Shown piece after piece: positions 48,941 to 58,270 of a stretch of 64,000 nt of DNA. The DNA is taken from assembly GCA_029202525.1 (NCBI GenBank), contig CP119325.1, forward strand, positions 757,001 through 821,000. Direction: 5' to 3'. How positions within the stretch are numbered: position 1 is the stretch's first letter; every line of letters starts with the position of its first letter. The translations under genes and the position numbers were made by a program. This stretch comes from Candidatus Pseudomonas phytovorans. Lineage in GTDB: Bacteria; Pseudomonadota; Gammaproteobacteria; Pseudomonadales; Pseudomonadaceae. The notes under the pieces are model-generated. The model ran no database searches, was not told where the DNA came from, and saw only the letters and a list, made by a program, of their open reading frames with translations.

Positions 48941-49474
48941 GTGTCTTCATGGAACAAGCAGATCGCCCGGCTGTTCACCGAGCAGAAGAAAGCGCTGGAG
49001 GCGTTTGTCGCACGGCGCACCGGTAATGCCCAGGTCGCTGCCGACCTGACCCAGGAGTCGTTCCTGCGCCTGGCGCGGCTGCCTGCGGACAAGCAGATCG
49101 ACAACCTGCCGGCCTTTCTCTTCACCATCGCCAGTAACCTGGTACGCGATCACCAGCGCCAGGCAATTCGCCGTGAGCGGCTGGACGGTGGCGAGCCCAG
49201 TGAAGAACTGGCCAGCGACGAACCCGGTGTCGAAGAGCAACTGCTGGACCAGCAGCAACACGCCTTGATGCAGGCCGCGATCGAATCGTTGCCCGAGGCG
49301 ACCCGGCATATCTTCCTGCTTTACCATGTCGACGGCTGCAGCTACCGGGAAATCGGCGGGCGCATGAACGTTACCCCGCGCAGCGTCGAATACCAGCTGC
49401 GCCGGGCACTGCTGGATTGCCGCGCCTTCATCAAGCGGCAACTGGCCGGCCAGGTGAGGGCACCGCGGCCATGA
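48941..49474 (+). CDS. Iron-starvation ECF sigma factor (FecI type)
   Basis: 177 residues from a GTG at 48941 with gagg upstream; an ATG at 48923 is an alternative. Region 2 has AAYQ-like recognition replaced by the FecI-type pattern (QVAADLTQESFLRLARLPADK, NLPAFLFTIASNLVRDHQRQAIRRERL) and region 4 is ATRHIFLLYHVDGCSYREIGGRMNVTPRSVEYQLRRALLDCR. It directs RNA polymerase to the receptor promoter when the receptor and FecR signal siderophore arrival. Its stop overlaps the fecR start as ATGA. Confidence 0.92.
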   Translation: MSSWNKQIARLFTEQKKALEAFVARRTGNAQVAADLTQESFLRLARLPADKQIDNLPAFLFTIASNLVRDHQRQAIRRERLDGGEPSEELASDEPGVEEQLLDQQQHALMQAAIESLPEATRHIFLLYHVDGCSYREIGGRMNVTPRSVEYQLRRALLDCRAFIKRQLAGQVRAPRP

Positions 49475-50448
49475 ACTCTGGAATTTCAGATACCCCGATG
49501 AGCGAAACGCCCGACAGCGAGCAGATGTTCGCCGAAGCCACAGCCTGGTACTACCGCTTGCAGGCCGACGATGTCACGCCTGAGGATCAAGCGGCGTTCG
49601 CTGCCTGGAAGGCGGTCGGGGCTGCGCAAATGCAGGCCTGGGATGAAGTGATCCAGTTGCTGGGCGCTTTGCAGGCACCCGCGGCACAGCTGCGCGAACA
49701 GCAGCGCCAACAGTGGCGCAAGCCTGCCCGGCGTAGCTGGCGCAAGGTTGCGCAGAGCGTAGCGGCGGCCTTGTTGCTGGGCTCGCTGGTTGGCCAGACG
49801 CCGTATGTCGACCGCTGGCGCGCCGACTATGCAACCGCCACAGGTGAGTCGCGCAGTGTTCGCCTTGACGATGGCTCACACGTGCAACTGAACACCGACA
49901 CGGCGCTACAGGTAACCCTGGCGCAGGGCGAGCGGCGGGTGCGGCTCTTGCGCGGCGAGGCCTGGTTCGACGTAGCGCGCGACCCCGCCCGGCCGTTCGT
50001 GGTGAGTGCCGGGGAGGGTTGGGTCCGGGTGGTCGGTACCCACTTCAGCGTGGCCAGTGACACTGGCCAGACCCGCGTCAAGGTCGGGCAGGGCAGGGTC
50101 GAGGTCAACGCTGGCAGTGGCTCGGGTGTGTTCCTTGGGCCGGGGCAGGCCGTGGAGTATGCGGCGGGCTCGCTGGCCGCCTTGCATCCGTTCGATCAGG
50201 CCAGTGCCTTTGCCTGGCGGCAGCGGCAGCTGGTGTTCAGCCAGCAACCGCTGGCCGAAGTGGTTGCCGAGTTGAACCGCTATTGGCCGGGCCAGACCGT
50301 GCTGCTGGGCGAGGGCCTGCGCCAGCGCAAGGTGTCTGGCGTGTTCGAGATCGACAAGCCTGATGCCGTGCTCAAGGCGCTGACGCATACCTTGGGGTTG
50401 CGCGCCGAGCAGTACACGCCGTGGTTGCGCATCCTGCGTGAAGGTTGA
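49471..50448 (+). CDS. FecR-type anti-sigma/sigma regulator
   Basis: 325 residues. An N-terminal DUF4880 domain (about 10-60, EATAWYYRLQADDVTPEDQAAFAAW) faces the cytoplasm and binds the sigma factor. A membrane helix around residues 93-110 (VAQSVAAALLLGSLVGQ) leads to the periplasmic FecR domain (ETSRSVRLDDGSHVQLNTDTAL-like, RVRLLRGEAWFDVARDPARPFVV) that touches the receptor STN domain. The start at 49471 overlaps the sigma stop as ATGA. It is followed 133 bases later by the receptor. Confidence 0.92.
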   Translation: MNSGISDTPMSETPDSEQMFAEATAWYYRLQADDVTPEDQAAFAAWKAVGAAQMQAWDEVIQLLGALQAPAAQLREQQRQQWRKPARRSWRKVAQSVAAALLLGSLVGQTPYVDRWRADYATATGESRSVRLDDGSHVQLNTDTALQVTLAQGERRVRLLRGEAWFDVARDPARPFVVSAGEGWVRVVGTHFSVASDTGQTRVKVGQGRVEVNAGSGSGVFLGPGQAVEYAAGSLAALHPFDQASAFAWRQRQLVFSQQPLAEVVAELNRYWPGQTVLLGEGLRQRKVSGVFEIDKPDAVLKALTHTLGLRAEQYTPWLRILREG

Positions 50449-50581
50449 GCGAAGATTTTTCAAAAATTTTTCGGGGATTCCAGCCGAGCCGACGTCCTTG
50501 ATTGGGTAGGCGCAAATAATAAGCACTCTCAGACAGTGCCGCGCCGTCGATCATCAGGACGAATTCGGGGAGCCTCACCAC

Positions 50582-52969
50582 ATGAAGATCATCGCCACGC
50601 GCACCGCGCTCGGGCTGGCCGTCGCACTTGCCTGCGGCACATTGGCCGTGCCGCTGCAGGCCAGCGCCGCCACGCAAGCCCAGGCCTACCGTTTCGAGAT
50701 CCCGGCACAGCCGCTTGATTCGGCGCTGGCGGCCTTCAGTGCGGTGACGCGGCTTCAGGTGCTGGTGCCGGGCGAGTTCACCCAAGGGCTGCGTTCGCCG
50801 GGCGTGAGTGGCAGTTATCCACAGGCCCAGGCGCTGGCACGCCTGCTGGAGGGCACGGGCCTCAGTGCCACGTATATCGACGCCGACAGCGTAACTCTGG
50901 AGCGGCGTCGCAGTGACGACGATGCCTCGCTGCAACTGGGCGCGATCAAAATCGATAGCCGGCAGTTGGGCACCACCACCGAAGGTACCCGCTCCTACAC
51001 CACCAGTGCGCTGACCATCGGCAAAGGTGAGCAGAAGCTCAAGGACATCCCCCAGTCGGTCTCGGTGGTCACTCGCCAGCGCCTGGACGACCAGAACATG
51101 AACAGCCTGCAGGACGCCATGCGCCAGGTGACCGGAGCGACGATCAAGTCCTATAACACCGGTTCCAACCTGAACGACGTGTACATCCGCGGCTTCCTGG
51201 TCGATCAGGTGCAGGTAGACGGTGTTTCCCAGCGCACCGGGCAGGGTGACATGGCCACCAGCTTCGACCTGGCCATGTTCGATCGGGTCGAGGTACTGCG
51301 TGGCCCATCTGGGCTGTACCAGGGCGCGGGTGAACCAGGCGGCACCATCAACCTGGTACGCAAGCGGGCGCTGGGGCAATTCGGTTTGTCTGGCGAGGTA
51401 TCGGCCGGCAGCTGGGACCGCTATCACTCCACGGTTGACATCACCGGGCCGCTGAACGACCAGGGCACCCTGCGTGGGCGTTTTGTCACGGCCTACGAGA
51501 ACAACCAGTCGTTTGTCGACTACGCCCAGAACGAGCGGCCGATGGTTTACGGCCGCCTGGAATACGATATTACCCCGGCTACCACGTTGTCTGTGGGTGG
51601 CACCTACCAACGTAACAATTCCACGCCAGCCTTCGGCCTGCCAGCCTATGCCGACGGCAAGCTGCTGGACGTCAGCCGTTCGACCTTCGTTGATGCCAAA
51701 TGGAACGAGTTGGACGAGCGCCTGTGGGAAAGCTTCTTCGAGGTTGACCATACACTGGACAACGGTGGCCAATTCAAGACTTCGCTGACCTACCGCGATG
51801 CGGAAACGCCGACCCGCAACTTTACCTGGACCGACGATGCTGTTGATCCGGAAACCGGCGACAGTTGGGCGTTAGCCTATTCCTACTACACGCATATCAA
51901 ATCAGTGGGCCTGGACAGCTTCGTCACCCTGCCGGTGGAAGCGTTCGGGCGCAGCCACGAGTTTACGCTGGGGGCCGAGTACCAGCACCTGGACAAGGAC
52001 TTTACCTACGGCGGCGGGGACTACTTCCCTATTAACGTTTTCGACCCGGGCAGTATCAATATTCCCAGGCAGGACTACGACATGCCTAATGGCAACTGGT
52101 CGAAGTCCAATCAGTACGGGGCCTATACCCGGGCCAAGGTGAGTGCCACCGACTGGCTGGACGTAATCGCCGGCGGTCGCCTGACCTGGTTTGACAGCGA
52201 GGCGCGCAACGCCAACCCGTTCTTCCACGACTTCATCCCTACGGAAACCAACATTAACCACAAGTTCATCCCCTATGCGGCTTTGGTAGCCAAGCTGACA
52301 CCGGAACTTTCGGCTTACGCCAGCTACACCAGTATCTTTAAGCCGCAGACCGAGGTGGCTCTCGACACCACGCCGATCGACCCGCGTAAAGGCAAGCAGT
52401 ACGAATTGGGGCTCAAGCGTGAGTTCTTCGACGGTCGCCTGAACGGCAGTGTGGCGGTGTTCCGCATCTATGATGAGAACCGTGCGCAGTTGGTGGGCCA
52501 GACGACGTACTACGAGGCCCAGGGCAAGGTGCGCAGCCAAGGCTGGGAAACCGAACTTTCCGGCAACCTGACCGATAACTGGAGCATCAGCACCGGCTAC
52601 GCCTTCACCATGCTCAAGTCGATGAGCAACGAGGATTACCAGGGCATCAGCATCACCCCCAAGCACAACTTCAACTTGTGGACGCGCTACGAGTTCAGTG
52701 ATGGGCCGTTGCAGGGGGTAAACGTGGGAGGCGGCGTGAGAGTGGTGAGCGAGACCTATTACATGCGCAACGGCGTAGACTTTGTGCAGGGTGGCTACGG
52801 CGTGGCGACGGCGCAGGTGGGGTACCGCCTCAACAAGCACCTGACCACGACGCTGACGGCCAACAACCTGTTTGATCGCAAGTATTACGAGCGGGTGGAC
52901 AGTGCCTGGGGGTCGAACTTCTATGGCGAGCCACGGAACCTGACGTTGAGCTTGCGGGCCAGTTACTGA
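50582..52969 (+). CDS. TonB-dependent siderophore receptor with STN signalling domain
   Basis: 795 residues. A signal peptide (1-29) precedes the STN domain (about 33-100, FEIPAQPLDSALAAFSAVTRLQVL and the GTGLSATYIDADSVTL segment), the plug (KLKDIPQSVSVVTRQRLDDQNMNSLQDAMRQVTGATI, VEVLRGPSGLYQGAGEPGGTINLVRKR), and the 22-strand barrel ending NNLFDRKYYERVDSAWGSNFYGEPRNLTLSLRASY. It imports a ferric siderophore with TonB energy and reports occupancy to the FecR/FecI pair just upstream. The siderophore is not identifiable. Fox/Fiu/Fpv-like receptors are the nearest resemblance. Confidence 0.94.
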   Translation: MKIIATRTALGLAVALACGTLAVPLQASAATQAQAYRFEIPAQPLDSALAAFSAVTRLQVLVPGEFTQGLRSPGVSGSYPQAQALARLLEGTGLSATYIDADSVTLERRRSDDDASLQLGAIKIDSRQLGTTTEGTRSYTTSALTIGKGEQKLKDIPQSVSVVTRQRLDDQNMNSLQDAMRQVTGATIKSYNTGSNLNDVYIRGFLVDQVQVDGVSQRTGQGDMATSFDLAMFDRVEVLRGPSGLYQGAGEPGGTINLVRKRALGQFGLSGEVSAGSWDRYHSTVDITGPLNDQGTLRGRFVTAYENNQSFVDYAQNERPMVYGRLEYDITPATTLSVGGTYQRNNSTPAFGLPAYADGKLLDVSRSTFVDAKWNELDERLWESFFEVDHTLDNGGQFKTSLTYRDAETPTRNFTWTDDAVDPETGDSWALAYSYYTHIKSVGLDSFVTLPVEAFGRSHEFTLGAEYQHLDKDFTYGGGDYFPINVFDPGSINIPRQDYDMPNGNWSKSNQYGAYTRAKVSATDWLDVIAGGRLTWFDSEARNANPFFHDFIPTETNINHKFIPYAALVAKLTPELSAYASYTSIFKPQTEVALDTTPIDPRKGKQYELGLKREFFDGRLNGSVAVFRIYDENRAQLVGQTTYYEAQGKVRSQGWETELSGNLTDNWSISTGYAFTMLKSMSNEDYQGISITPKHNFNLWTRYEFSDGPLQGVNVGGGVRVVSETYYMRNGVDFVQGGYGVATAQVGYRLNKHLTTTLTANNLFDRKYYERVDSAWGSNFYGEPRNLTLSLRASY

Positions 52970-52978
52970 TCTGAGAAT

Positions 52979-53088
52979 GCCGGGGCTGCGTTGCAGCCCA
53001 TCGCCGGCAAGCCAGCTCCCACAGGTATTGCACAAGGCTTAAGGCCAGTGCAGAACCTGTGGGAGCTGGCTTGCCGGCGATAGGGCCC
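52979..53088. repeat. REP-like pair, gctggcttgcc variant
   Basis: The left arm is gccggcaagccagctcccac and the right arm gtgggagctggcttgccggc. Same class as 4783-4916. It lies between the receptor and the convergent cystine transporter. Confidence 0.85.
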
Positions 53089-53090
53089 TG

Positions 53091-54482
53091 TCAGGTATGG
53101 CTCAGCTCGGCATGCTCATCGCCCGTCAGCACGTCCTTGTCGGTCTCTTTCAGCAGCTGGCTGGTGACCACGCCCGCAGTCATCGAACCGTTCACGTTCA
53201 ACGCCGTGCGGCCCATGTCGATCAAGGGCTCCACCGAAATCAGCAACGCCACCAGCTCCACCGGCAAGCCCATGGCCGGCAGCACGATCAGCGCGGCAAA
53301 GGTGGCACCGCCGCCCACACCGGCAACCCCTGCCGAACTCAGCGTGACGATGGCTACCAAGGTAGCGATCCACAGCGGGTCGAAGGTATCGATGCCCACC
53401 GCTGGTGCCACCATCACTGCCAACATGGCGGGATAGAGGCCGGCGCAGCCGTTCTGGCCAATGGTGGTGCCGAACGATGCGCTAAAGCTGGCAATCGACT
53501 GCGGCACGCCCAGGCGGCGGGTTTGCGCTTCGATGTTCAGTGGAATGCTGGCGGCACTGGAGCGGCTGGTGAAGGCAAAGGTCAGCACCGGCCACACTTT
53601 GCGGAAGAAACGCAGCGGGTTCACGCCAGTGGCAGCCAGGATGATTGCATGCACCACGAACATCAGTGCCAGGCCCAGGTAAGACACCACCACGAAGCTG
53701 CCCAGCTTGAGGATGTCGTCCATATTCGAGCTGGCGACCACCTTGGTCATTAGTGCCAGCACGCCATATGGGGTCAGTTTCATCACCACCCGCACCAGGC
53801 GCATTACCCAGGCCTGCAAGGTGTCGATGGCCGACAGTGCGCGCTCACCTTTTTCGGCGTCGTCCTTGATCAGTTGCAGCGCAGCCAGGCCGATGAACAC
53901 GGCAAAGATCACCACGCTGATGATCGAGGTTGGCTTGGCGCGTGCCAAGTCACCCACCGGGTTGCTGGGGATGAACGACAGCAGCAGTTGCGGGATGTTG
54001 AGGTCGGCGACCTTGCCCGCGTAGTCGCTGTGGATAACCTGCATGCGTGCGCTTTCCTGGGCACCGGCCACCAGGCCTTCGGCGCTCAGGCCAAACAGGT
54101 TGGTCAGCACGATGCCGATCAGTGCGGCAATCGCGGTGGTCAGCAGCAGGGTGCCGATGCTCAGCACGCTGATGCGGCCCAGCGACGAGGCATTGTGCAG
54201 GCGCGCCACGGCACTGAGGATCGAGGCAAAGATCAGCGGCATGACGATCATCTGCAACAGGCCGACATAGCCGTTGCCGACCAGGTCGAGCCAGCTGATG
54301 GTGGCCTTGAGCACGGGATGGCCCGCGCCATAGATCGTATGCAGTGCCAGGCCGAAGACCACGCCCAGCACCAGGCCCAGCAGTACCTTCTTGGCCAGGC
54401 TCCAGTCGGTGCGGCGGGTTTGTGCCAGGCCCAGCAAAAGGGCCAGGAACGCCAGCAGGTTAAGTGACAGCGGCAGGTTCAT
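53091..54482 (-). CDS. tcyP: L-cystine/dicarboxylate symporter (TcyP type)
   Basis: 463 residues with about ten helices and re-entrant loops. It is of the sodium/dicarboxylate (SLC1) family, TcyP branch, which imports cystine with cations. The serine-rich motif FTSRSSAASIPLNIEAQTRRLGVPQSIASFSASFGTTIGQNGCAGLYPAMLAVM and the C-terminal PLIDMGRTALNVNGSMTAG are family-typical. The start at 54482 has GGAG upstream; a start at 54512 is in frame but weaker. With the CjaA-like importer it gives two cystine/cysteine routes in the window. A glutamate/aspartate symporter is the alternative. Confidence 0.9.
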   Translation of the reverse strand: MNLPLSLNLLAFLALLLGLAQTRRTDWSLAKKVLLGLVLGVVFGLALHTIYGAGHPVLKATISWLDLVGNGYVGLLQMIVMPLIFASILSAVARLHNASSLGRISVLSIGTLLLTTAIAALIGIVLTNLFGLSAEGLVAGAQESARMQVIHSDYAGKVADLNIPQLLLSFIPSNPVGDLARAKPTSIISVVIFAVFIGLAALQLIKDDAEKGERALSAIDTLQAWVMRLVRVVMKLTPYGVLALMTKVVASSNMDDILKLGSFVVVSYLGLALMFVVHAIILAATGVNPLRFFRKVWPVLTFAFTSRSSAASIPLNIEAQTRRLGVPQSIASFSASFGTTIGQNGCAGLYPAMLAVMVAPAVGIDTFDPLWIATLVAIVTLSSAGVAGVGGGATFAALIVLPAMGLPVELVALLISVEPLIDMGRTALNVNGSMTAGVVTSQLLKETDKDVLTGDEHAELSHT

Positions 54483-54680
54483 TGAAGCTCCGAAATTCAG
54501 AAAATGATTCATCGCCTCTGTGTGCGATTTCGAACAGAAATGCTAACAGCCTGAAAAGCAACGAATTTATACCCAAATGGAATTTGCTTAGTCGTTTATA
54601 GAATAACGATGTGCTGCGGATTGCAATCAACGCGGTGTTTGCAGCTGCTTTGAGGTCTTTAAGCATTGTATTGCCTGAGC

Positions 54681-54779
54681 TGGCCTCTTCGCGGGCACGC
54701 CCGCTCCCACAGGTACTGCACGATTTTCAGATACTGTGCAGTACCTGTGGGAGCGGGCGTGCCCGCGAAGAGGCCGGAA
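54681..54779. repeat. REP pair, inward architecture
   Basis: The left arm is ttcgcgggcacgcccgctcc and the right arm gagcgggcgtgcccgcgaag. Together with the ilvD terminator it accounts for most of the 354-base gap between tcyP and ilvD; 54483-54680 is AT-rich promoter sequence for tcyP. Confidence 0.85.
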
Positions 54780-54786
54780 CAGGCAT

Positions 54787-54819
54787 AAAAAAACCGGCGC
54801 TCGTGGCGCCGGTTTTTCA
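54787..54819 (-). terminator. ilvD terminator
   Basis: ACCGGCGC and GCGCCGGT form an eight-base stem with a five-base loop; on the minus strand a seven-T run follows. It lies 18 bases after the ilvD stop. Confidence 0.88.
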
Positions 54820-54836
54820 TTCACGCAGTCAGAGCC

Positions 54837-56678
54837 TTACAGCCCTTCCAGCATCGCCTTGTTACGCACAGCACCTTTATCGGCACTGGTCGCCAGCAGG
54901 GCATAGGCCTTCAGCGCGGTGGTCACTTTGCGTGGGCGCGTTTCGACTGGTTTCCAGCCCTTCTTGTCCTGCTCGACGCGGCGCTCAGCCAGCTCTTCGT
55001 CGCTGACCAGCAGGTTGATCGAACGGTTAGGGATGTCGATCAGTACCTTGTCGCCGTCACGCACCAGGCCGATGGCGCCGCCAGCAGCGGCTTCCGGCGA
55101 GGCGTGGCCGATCGACAGGCCCGAGGTACCGCCCGAGAAGCGGCCGTCGGTAAGCAGGGCGCAAGCCTTGCCCAGTCCTTTGGACTTCAGGTACGAAGTC
55201 GGGTAGAGCATCTCTTGCATGCCCGGGCCGCCTTTCGGGCCTTCGTAGCGGATGATCACGATGTCGCCGGCCTTCACTTCGTCAGCAAGGATGCCGCGCA
55301 CAGCGCTGTCCTGGCTCTCGAAGATCTTGGCGTTGCCTTCGAACACGTGAATCGACTCATCGACACCGGCAGTTTTCACCACACAACCGTCGAGGGCGAT
55401 GTTGCCGTACAGCACGGCCAGGCCGCCTTCTTGCGAGTAGGCGTGTTCGAAGCTGCGGATGCAGCCGTTTTCGCGGTCGTCATCCAGGGTTTCCCAACGG
55501 GTCGACTGGCTGAACGCCGTCTGGGTCGGGATACCGGCAGGGCCGGCCTTGAAGAAGGTGTGCACGGCTTCGTCATCGGTCTGGGTGATGTCCCACTTGG
55601 CGATGGCTTCTTCCATGCTGCGGCTGTGCACGGTCGGCAGGTCGGTGTGCAACAGGCCGCCACGGGCCAGCGAACCGAGGATGCTGAAGATGCCGCCGGC
55701 GCGGTGCACGTCTTCCATGTGGTACTTCTGGATGTTCGGCGCCACTTTGCACAGCTGTGGCACTGTGCGCGACAGGCGGTCGATGTCGCGCAGGTCGAAG
55801 GCGATTTCACCTTCCTGTGCTGCAGCCAGCAGGTGCAGGATGGTGTTGGTCGACCCGCCCATTGCGATGTCGAGCATCATGGCGTTCTCGAACGCCTTGA
55901 AGTTGGCGATGCTGCGCGGCAGTACCGAGGCGTCGTTCTCGCCGTAGTAGCGCTTGCACAGCTCGACGATGGTGCGGCCGGCGGTGAGGAACAGCTGCTC
56001 GCGGTCGGCGTGGGTGGCCAGGGTCGAGCCGTTGCCCGGCAGGGCCAGGCCCAGGGCCTCGGTCAGGCAGTTCATCGAGTTGGCAGTGAACATACCGGAG
56101 CACGAACCGCAGGTCGGGCAGGCGCTGCGCTCGTACTCGGCGACTTTTTCGTCGGAAGCCGTGGAGTCGGCAGCGATCACCATGGCGTCGACCAGGTCCA
56201 GGCCGTGGCTGGCCAGCTTGGTCTTGCCGGCTTCCATCGGGCCGCCGGAAACGAAGATCACCGGGATGTTCAGGCGCAGGGCGGCCATCAGCATGCCGGG
56301 GGTGATCTTGTCGCAGTTGGAGATGCAGACGATGGCGTCAGCGCAGTGCGCGTTGACCATGTATTCCACGGCGTCGGCAATAATCTCGCGGCTTGGCAGC
56401 GAGTAGAGCATGCCGTCGTGGCCCATGGCGATGCCGTCATCGACCGCGATGGTGTTGAATTCCTTGGCCACGCCACCGGCGCGTTCGATTTCGCGGGCAA
56501 CCAGCTGGCCCAGGTCCTTCAGGTGCACGTGGCCCGGGACGAACTGGGTGAACGAGTTGGCGATGGCGATGATCGGTTTCTTGAAGTCTTCGTCCTTCAT
56601 CCCGGTGGCGCGCCACAGGGCACGGGCGCCGGCCATGTTGCGGCCGTGGGTGGAAGTCTTGGAACGATAATCAGGCAT
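54837..56678 (-). CDS. ilvD: Dihydroxy-acid dehydratase
   Basis: 613 residues, typical length. It dehydrates 2,3-dihydroxy acids to 2-oxo acids in valine and isoleucine synthesis with an Fe-S cluster. The cluster cysteines lie in VCISNCDKITPGML and CPTCGSCSGMFTANSMNCL. KGGPGMQEMLYPTSYLKSKGLG and GRFSGGTSGLSIGHASPEAA are the C-terminal hallmarks. The ATG has AGGAG upstream. The 5' leader of about 160-170 bases may start at TAGAAT on the minus strand (56852-56857). ilvA lies 27 kb away. Confidence 0.97.
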   Translation of the reverse strand: MPDYRSKTSTHGRNMAGARALWRATGMKDEDFKKPIIAIANSFTQFVPGHVHLKDLGQLVAREIERAGGVAKEFNTIAVDDGIAMGHDGMLYSLPSREIIADAVEYMVNAHCADAIVCISNCDKITPGMLMAALRLNIPVIFVSGGPMEAGKTKLASHGLDLVDAMVIAADSTASDEKVAEYERSACPTCGSCSGMFTANSMNCLTEALGLALPGNGSTLATHADREQLFLTAGRTIVELCKRYYGENDASVLPRSIANFKAFENAMMLDIAMGGSTNTILHLLAAAQEGEIAFDLRDIDRLSRTVPQLCKVAPNIQKYHMEDVHRAGGIFSILGSLARGGLLHTDLPTVHSRSMEEAIAKWDITQTDDEAVHTFFKAGPAGIPTQTAFSQSTRWETLDDDRENGCIRSFEHAYSQEGGLAVLYGNIALDGCVVKTAGVDESIHVFEGNAKIFESQDSAVRGILADEVKAGDIVIIRYEGPKGGPGMQEMLYPTSYLKSKGLGKACALLTDGRFSGGTSGLSIGHASPEAAAGGAIGLVRDGDKVLIDIPNRSINLLVSDEELAERRVEQDKKGWKPVETRPRKVTTALKAYALLATSADKGAVRNKAMLEGL

Positions 56679-56914
56679 GAAACACTCCTGGCGGCTTAAT
56701 CAGGTCACATAAAGGGGAGTGAGCTTCTCTTGTCCTTTGTGCCGCTGGCCGGTTGCCACAGGCACGGATGGGGCCGAAGACACAACGGGATCGCCGCGTG
56801 CTTGGCCAGAGCTCATAAACCCGCCGGGGATGACTGGCGATGAATAGGCCGATTCTACACCGCTGGCGCGGCGAAGGAATGCAGATGTGGATGGCTGGCG
56901 GGGAGATTGCAGCA

Positions 56915-56943
56915 GGAAAGGGCCGCTGGGCGGCCCTTTTTGG
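56915..56943. terminator. Hairpin downstream of rlmI
   Basis: AAAGGGCCG and CGGCCCTTT form a nine-base stem with a CTGG-type loop, 11 bases past the rlmI stop. On the minus strand the trailing T-run is only TTTCC, so it is a weak terminator; on the plus strand it has five T residues but no gene to end. Confidence 0.55.
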
Positions 56944-56949
56944 CAGATA

Positions 56950-58146
56950 TCAGCTGTTAGGCAGCAAGCGGCAGGTGATGCTCTTGATGTAGCGGGTTTC
57001 GGTAATAGCCGGGTGCACCGGGTGGTCTGGGCCCTGGCCGCCGCGCTCCAGCAGCTGCATGTTGCGGTCCAGGTGGCGAGCGCTGGTCAGCAGAATGTTG
57101 TGCAGGTCGTCTTCGGGCAGGTGCATCGAGCACGAGGCGCTGACCAGGATGCCGTCCTTGCTCAGCATGCGCATGGCCTGTTCGTTCAGGCGGCGGTAGG
57201 CCGCTTCGCCGTTTTTCAGGTCTTTCTTGCGCTTGATGAAGGCGGGTGGGTCGGCAATGATCACGTCGAAGCGCTCTTCAGCGGCCTTGAGCTCGCGCAG
57301 GGCTTCGAACACGTCGCCTTCGATGCAGGTCAGCTTCTCGCTGATGCCGTTCAGTGCAGCGTTACGCTCTACACCATCCAGGGCAAAGCCCGAGGCATCG
57401 ACGCAGAACACTTCGCTGGCGCCGAAGGCACCGGCCTGTACGCCCCAGCCACCGATGTAGCTGAACAGGTCGAGCACACGCTTGCCCTTTACATACGGCG
57501 CCAGGCGCGCGCGGTTCATGCGGTGGTCGTAGAACCAGCCAGTCTTCTGGCCTTCACGCACGGGGGCTTCGAACTTGACGCCGTTCTCTTCCAGCGCTAC
57601 CCAGTCCGGCACTTCGCCGTAGACGGTCTCGACATAGCGCTGCAGGCCTTCGGCGTCACGCGCGGCGGAATCGTTCTTGAACAGGATGCCGCTTGGTTTG
57701 AGCACTTGCACCAGGGCAGCGATCACGTCGTCCTTGTGCGCTTCCATGGTGGCCGAGGCCAGCTGAACCACGAGGATGTCGAAGAAGCGGTCGACCACCA
57801 GGCCCGGCAGCAGGTCGGAATCGCCATACACCAGGCGGTAGCATGGCTGGTCGAACAGGCGCTCGCGCAGCGACAGGGCGACGTTGAGGCGGTGAACCAG
57901 CAGCGACTTGTCCAGCGGTAGCTTGATGTCGCGCGACAGCAGGCGGGCACAGATCAGGTTGTTCGGGCTGAGGGCGACGATGCCCAGCGGCTTGCCGTTG
58001 GCCGCCTCGAGAACGGCCTGCTGACCGGCCTGGAAGCCTTGCAGCGGTGACGCGGTGACGTCGACTTCGTTGCTGTAGACCCACAGGTGGCCGGCGCGCA
58101 GGCGGCGGTCGGCATTGGCTTTGAGGCGAAGGCTGGGCAGGGACAT
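56950..58146 (-). CDS. rlmI: 23S rRNA (cytosine1962-C5)-methyltransferase family protein
   Basis: 398 residues. The PUA domain is N-terminal (about 1-70, LRLKANADRRLRAGHLWVYSNEV), followed by a Rossmann methyltransferase with VLDLFSYIGGWGVQAGAFGA (SAM motif I), IIADPPAFIKRKKDLKNG (motif IV) and VSASCSMHLPEDD (the catalytic Cys region). It methylates C1962 of 23S rRNA in E. coli; the same specificity is expected here. The start at 58146 has a GGAGCG-like upstream site. It is divergent from the HDOD gene with 124 bases between. Confidence 0.9.
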   Translation of the reverse strand: MSLPSLRLKANADRRLRAGHLWVYSNEVDVTASPLQGFQAGQQAVLEAANGKPLGIVALSPNNLICARLLSRDIKLPLDKSLLVHRLNVALSLRERLFDQPCYRLVYGDSDLLPGLVVDRFFDILVVQLASATMEAHKDDVIAALVQVLKPSGILFKNDSAARDAEGLQRYVETVYGEVPDWVALEENGVKFEAPVREGQKTGWFYDHRMNRARLAPYVKGKRVLDLFSYIGGWGVQAGAFGASEVFCVDASGFALDGVERNAALNGISEKLTCIEGDVFEALRELKAAEERFDVIIADPPAFIKRKKDLKNGEAAYRRLNEQAMRMLSKDGILVSASCSMHLPEDDLHNILLTSARHLDRNMQLLERGGQGPDHPVHPAITETRYIKSITCRLLPNS

Positions 58147-58270
58147 GGCGTCGCTCCGGGAAAAAAGAGCGGGAGTATACCCTGTCGGCCTGCACTTCGG
58201 TTCGGGGCACGACAAAGCGCTGGCGCGGCCAACTGGGTTAGAATCCCCCGTCCTAAACGAGTGTGCACGT

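Noticed and set aside
55104..56699. A 531-codon plus-strand frame opposite ilvD.
   Set aside because: It is the antisense shadow of ilvD, which has all Fe-S motifs; long antisense frames are expected in GC-rich DNA.
56700..56815. A 38-codon minus-strand reading frame in the ilvD leader, considered as an attenuation leader peptide.
   Set aside because: It is not enriched in Ile, Leu or Val, has no clear ribosome site, and no terminator/antiterminator pair was visible before ilvD.
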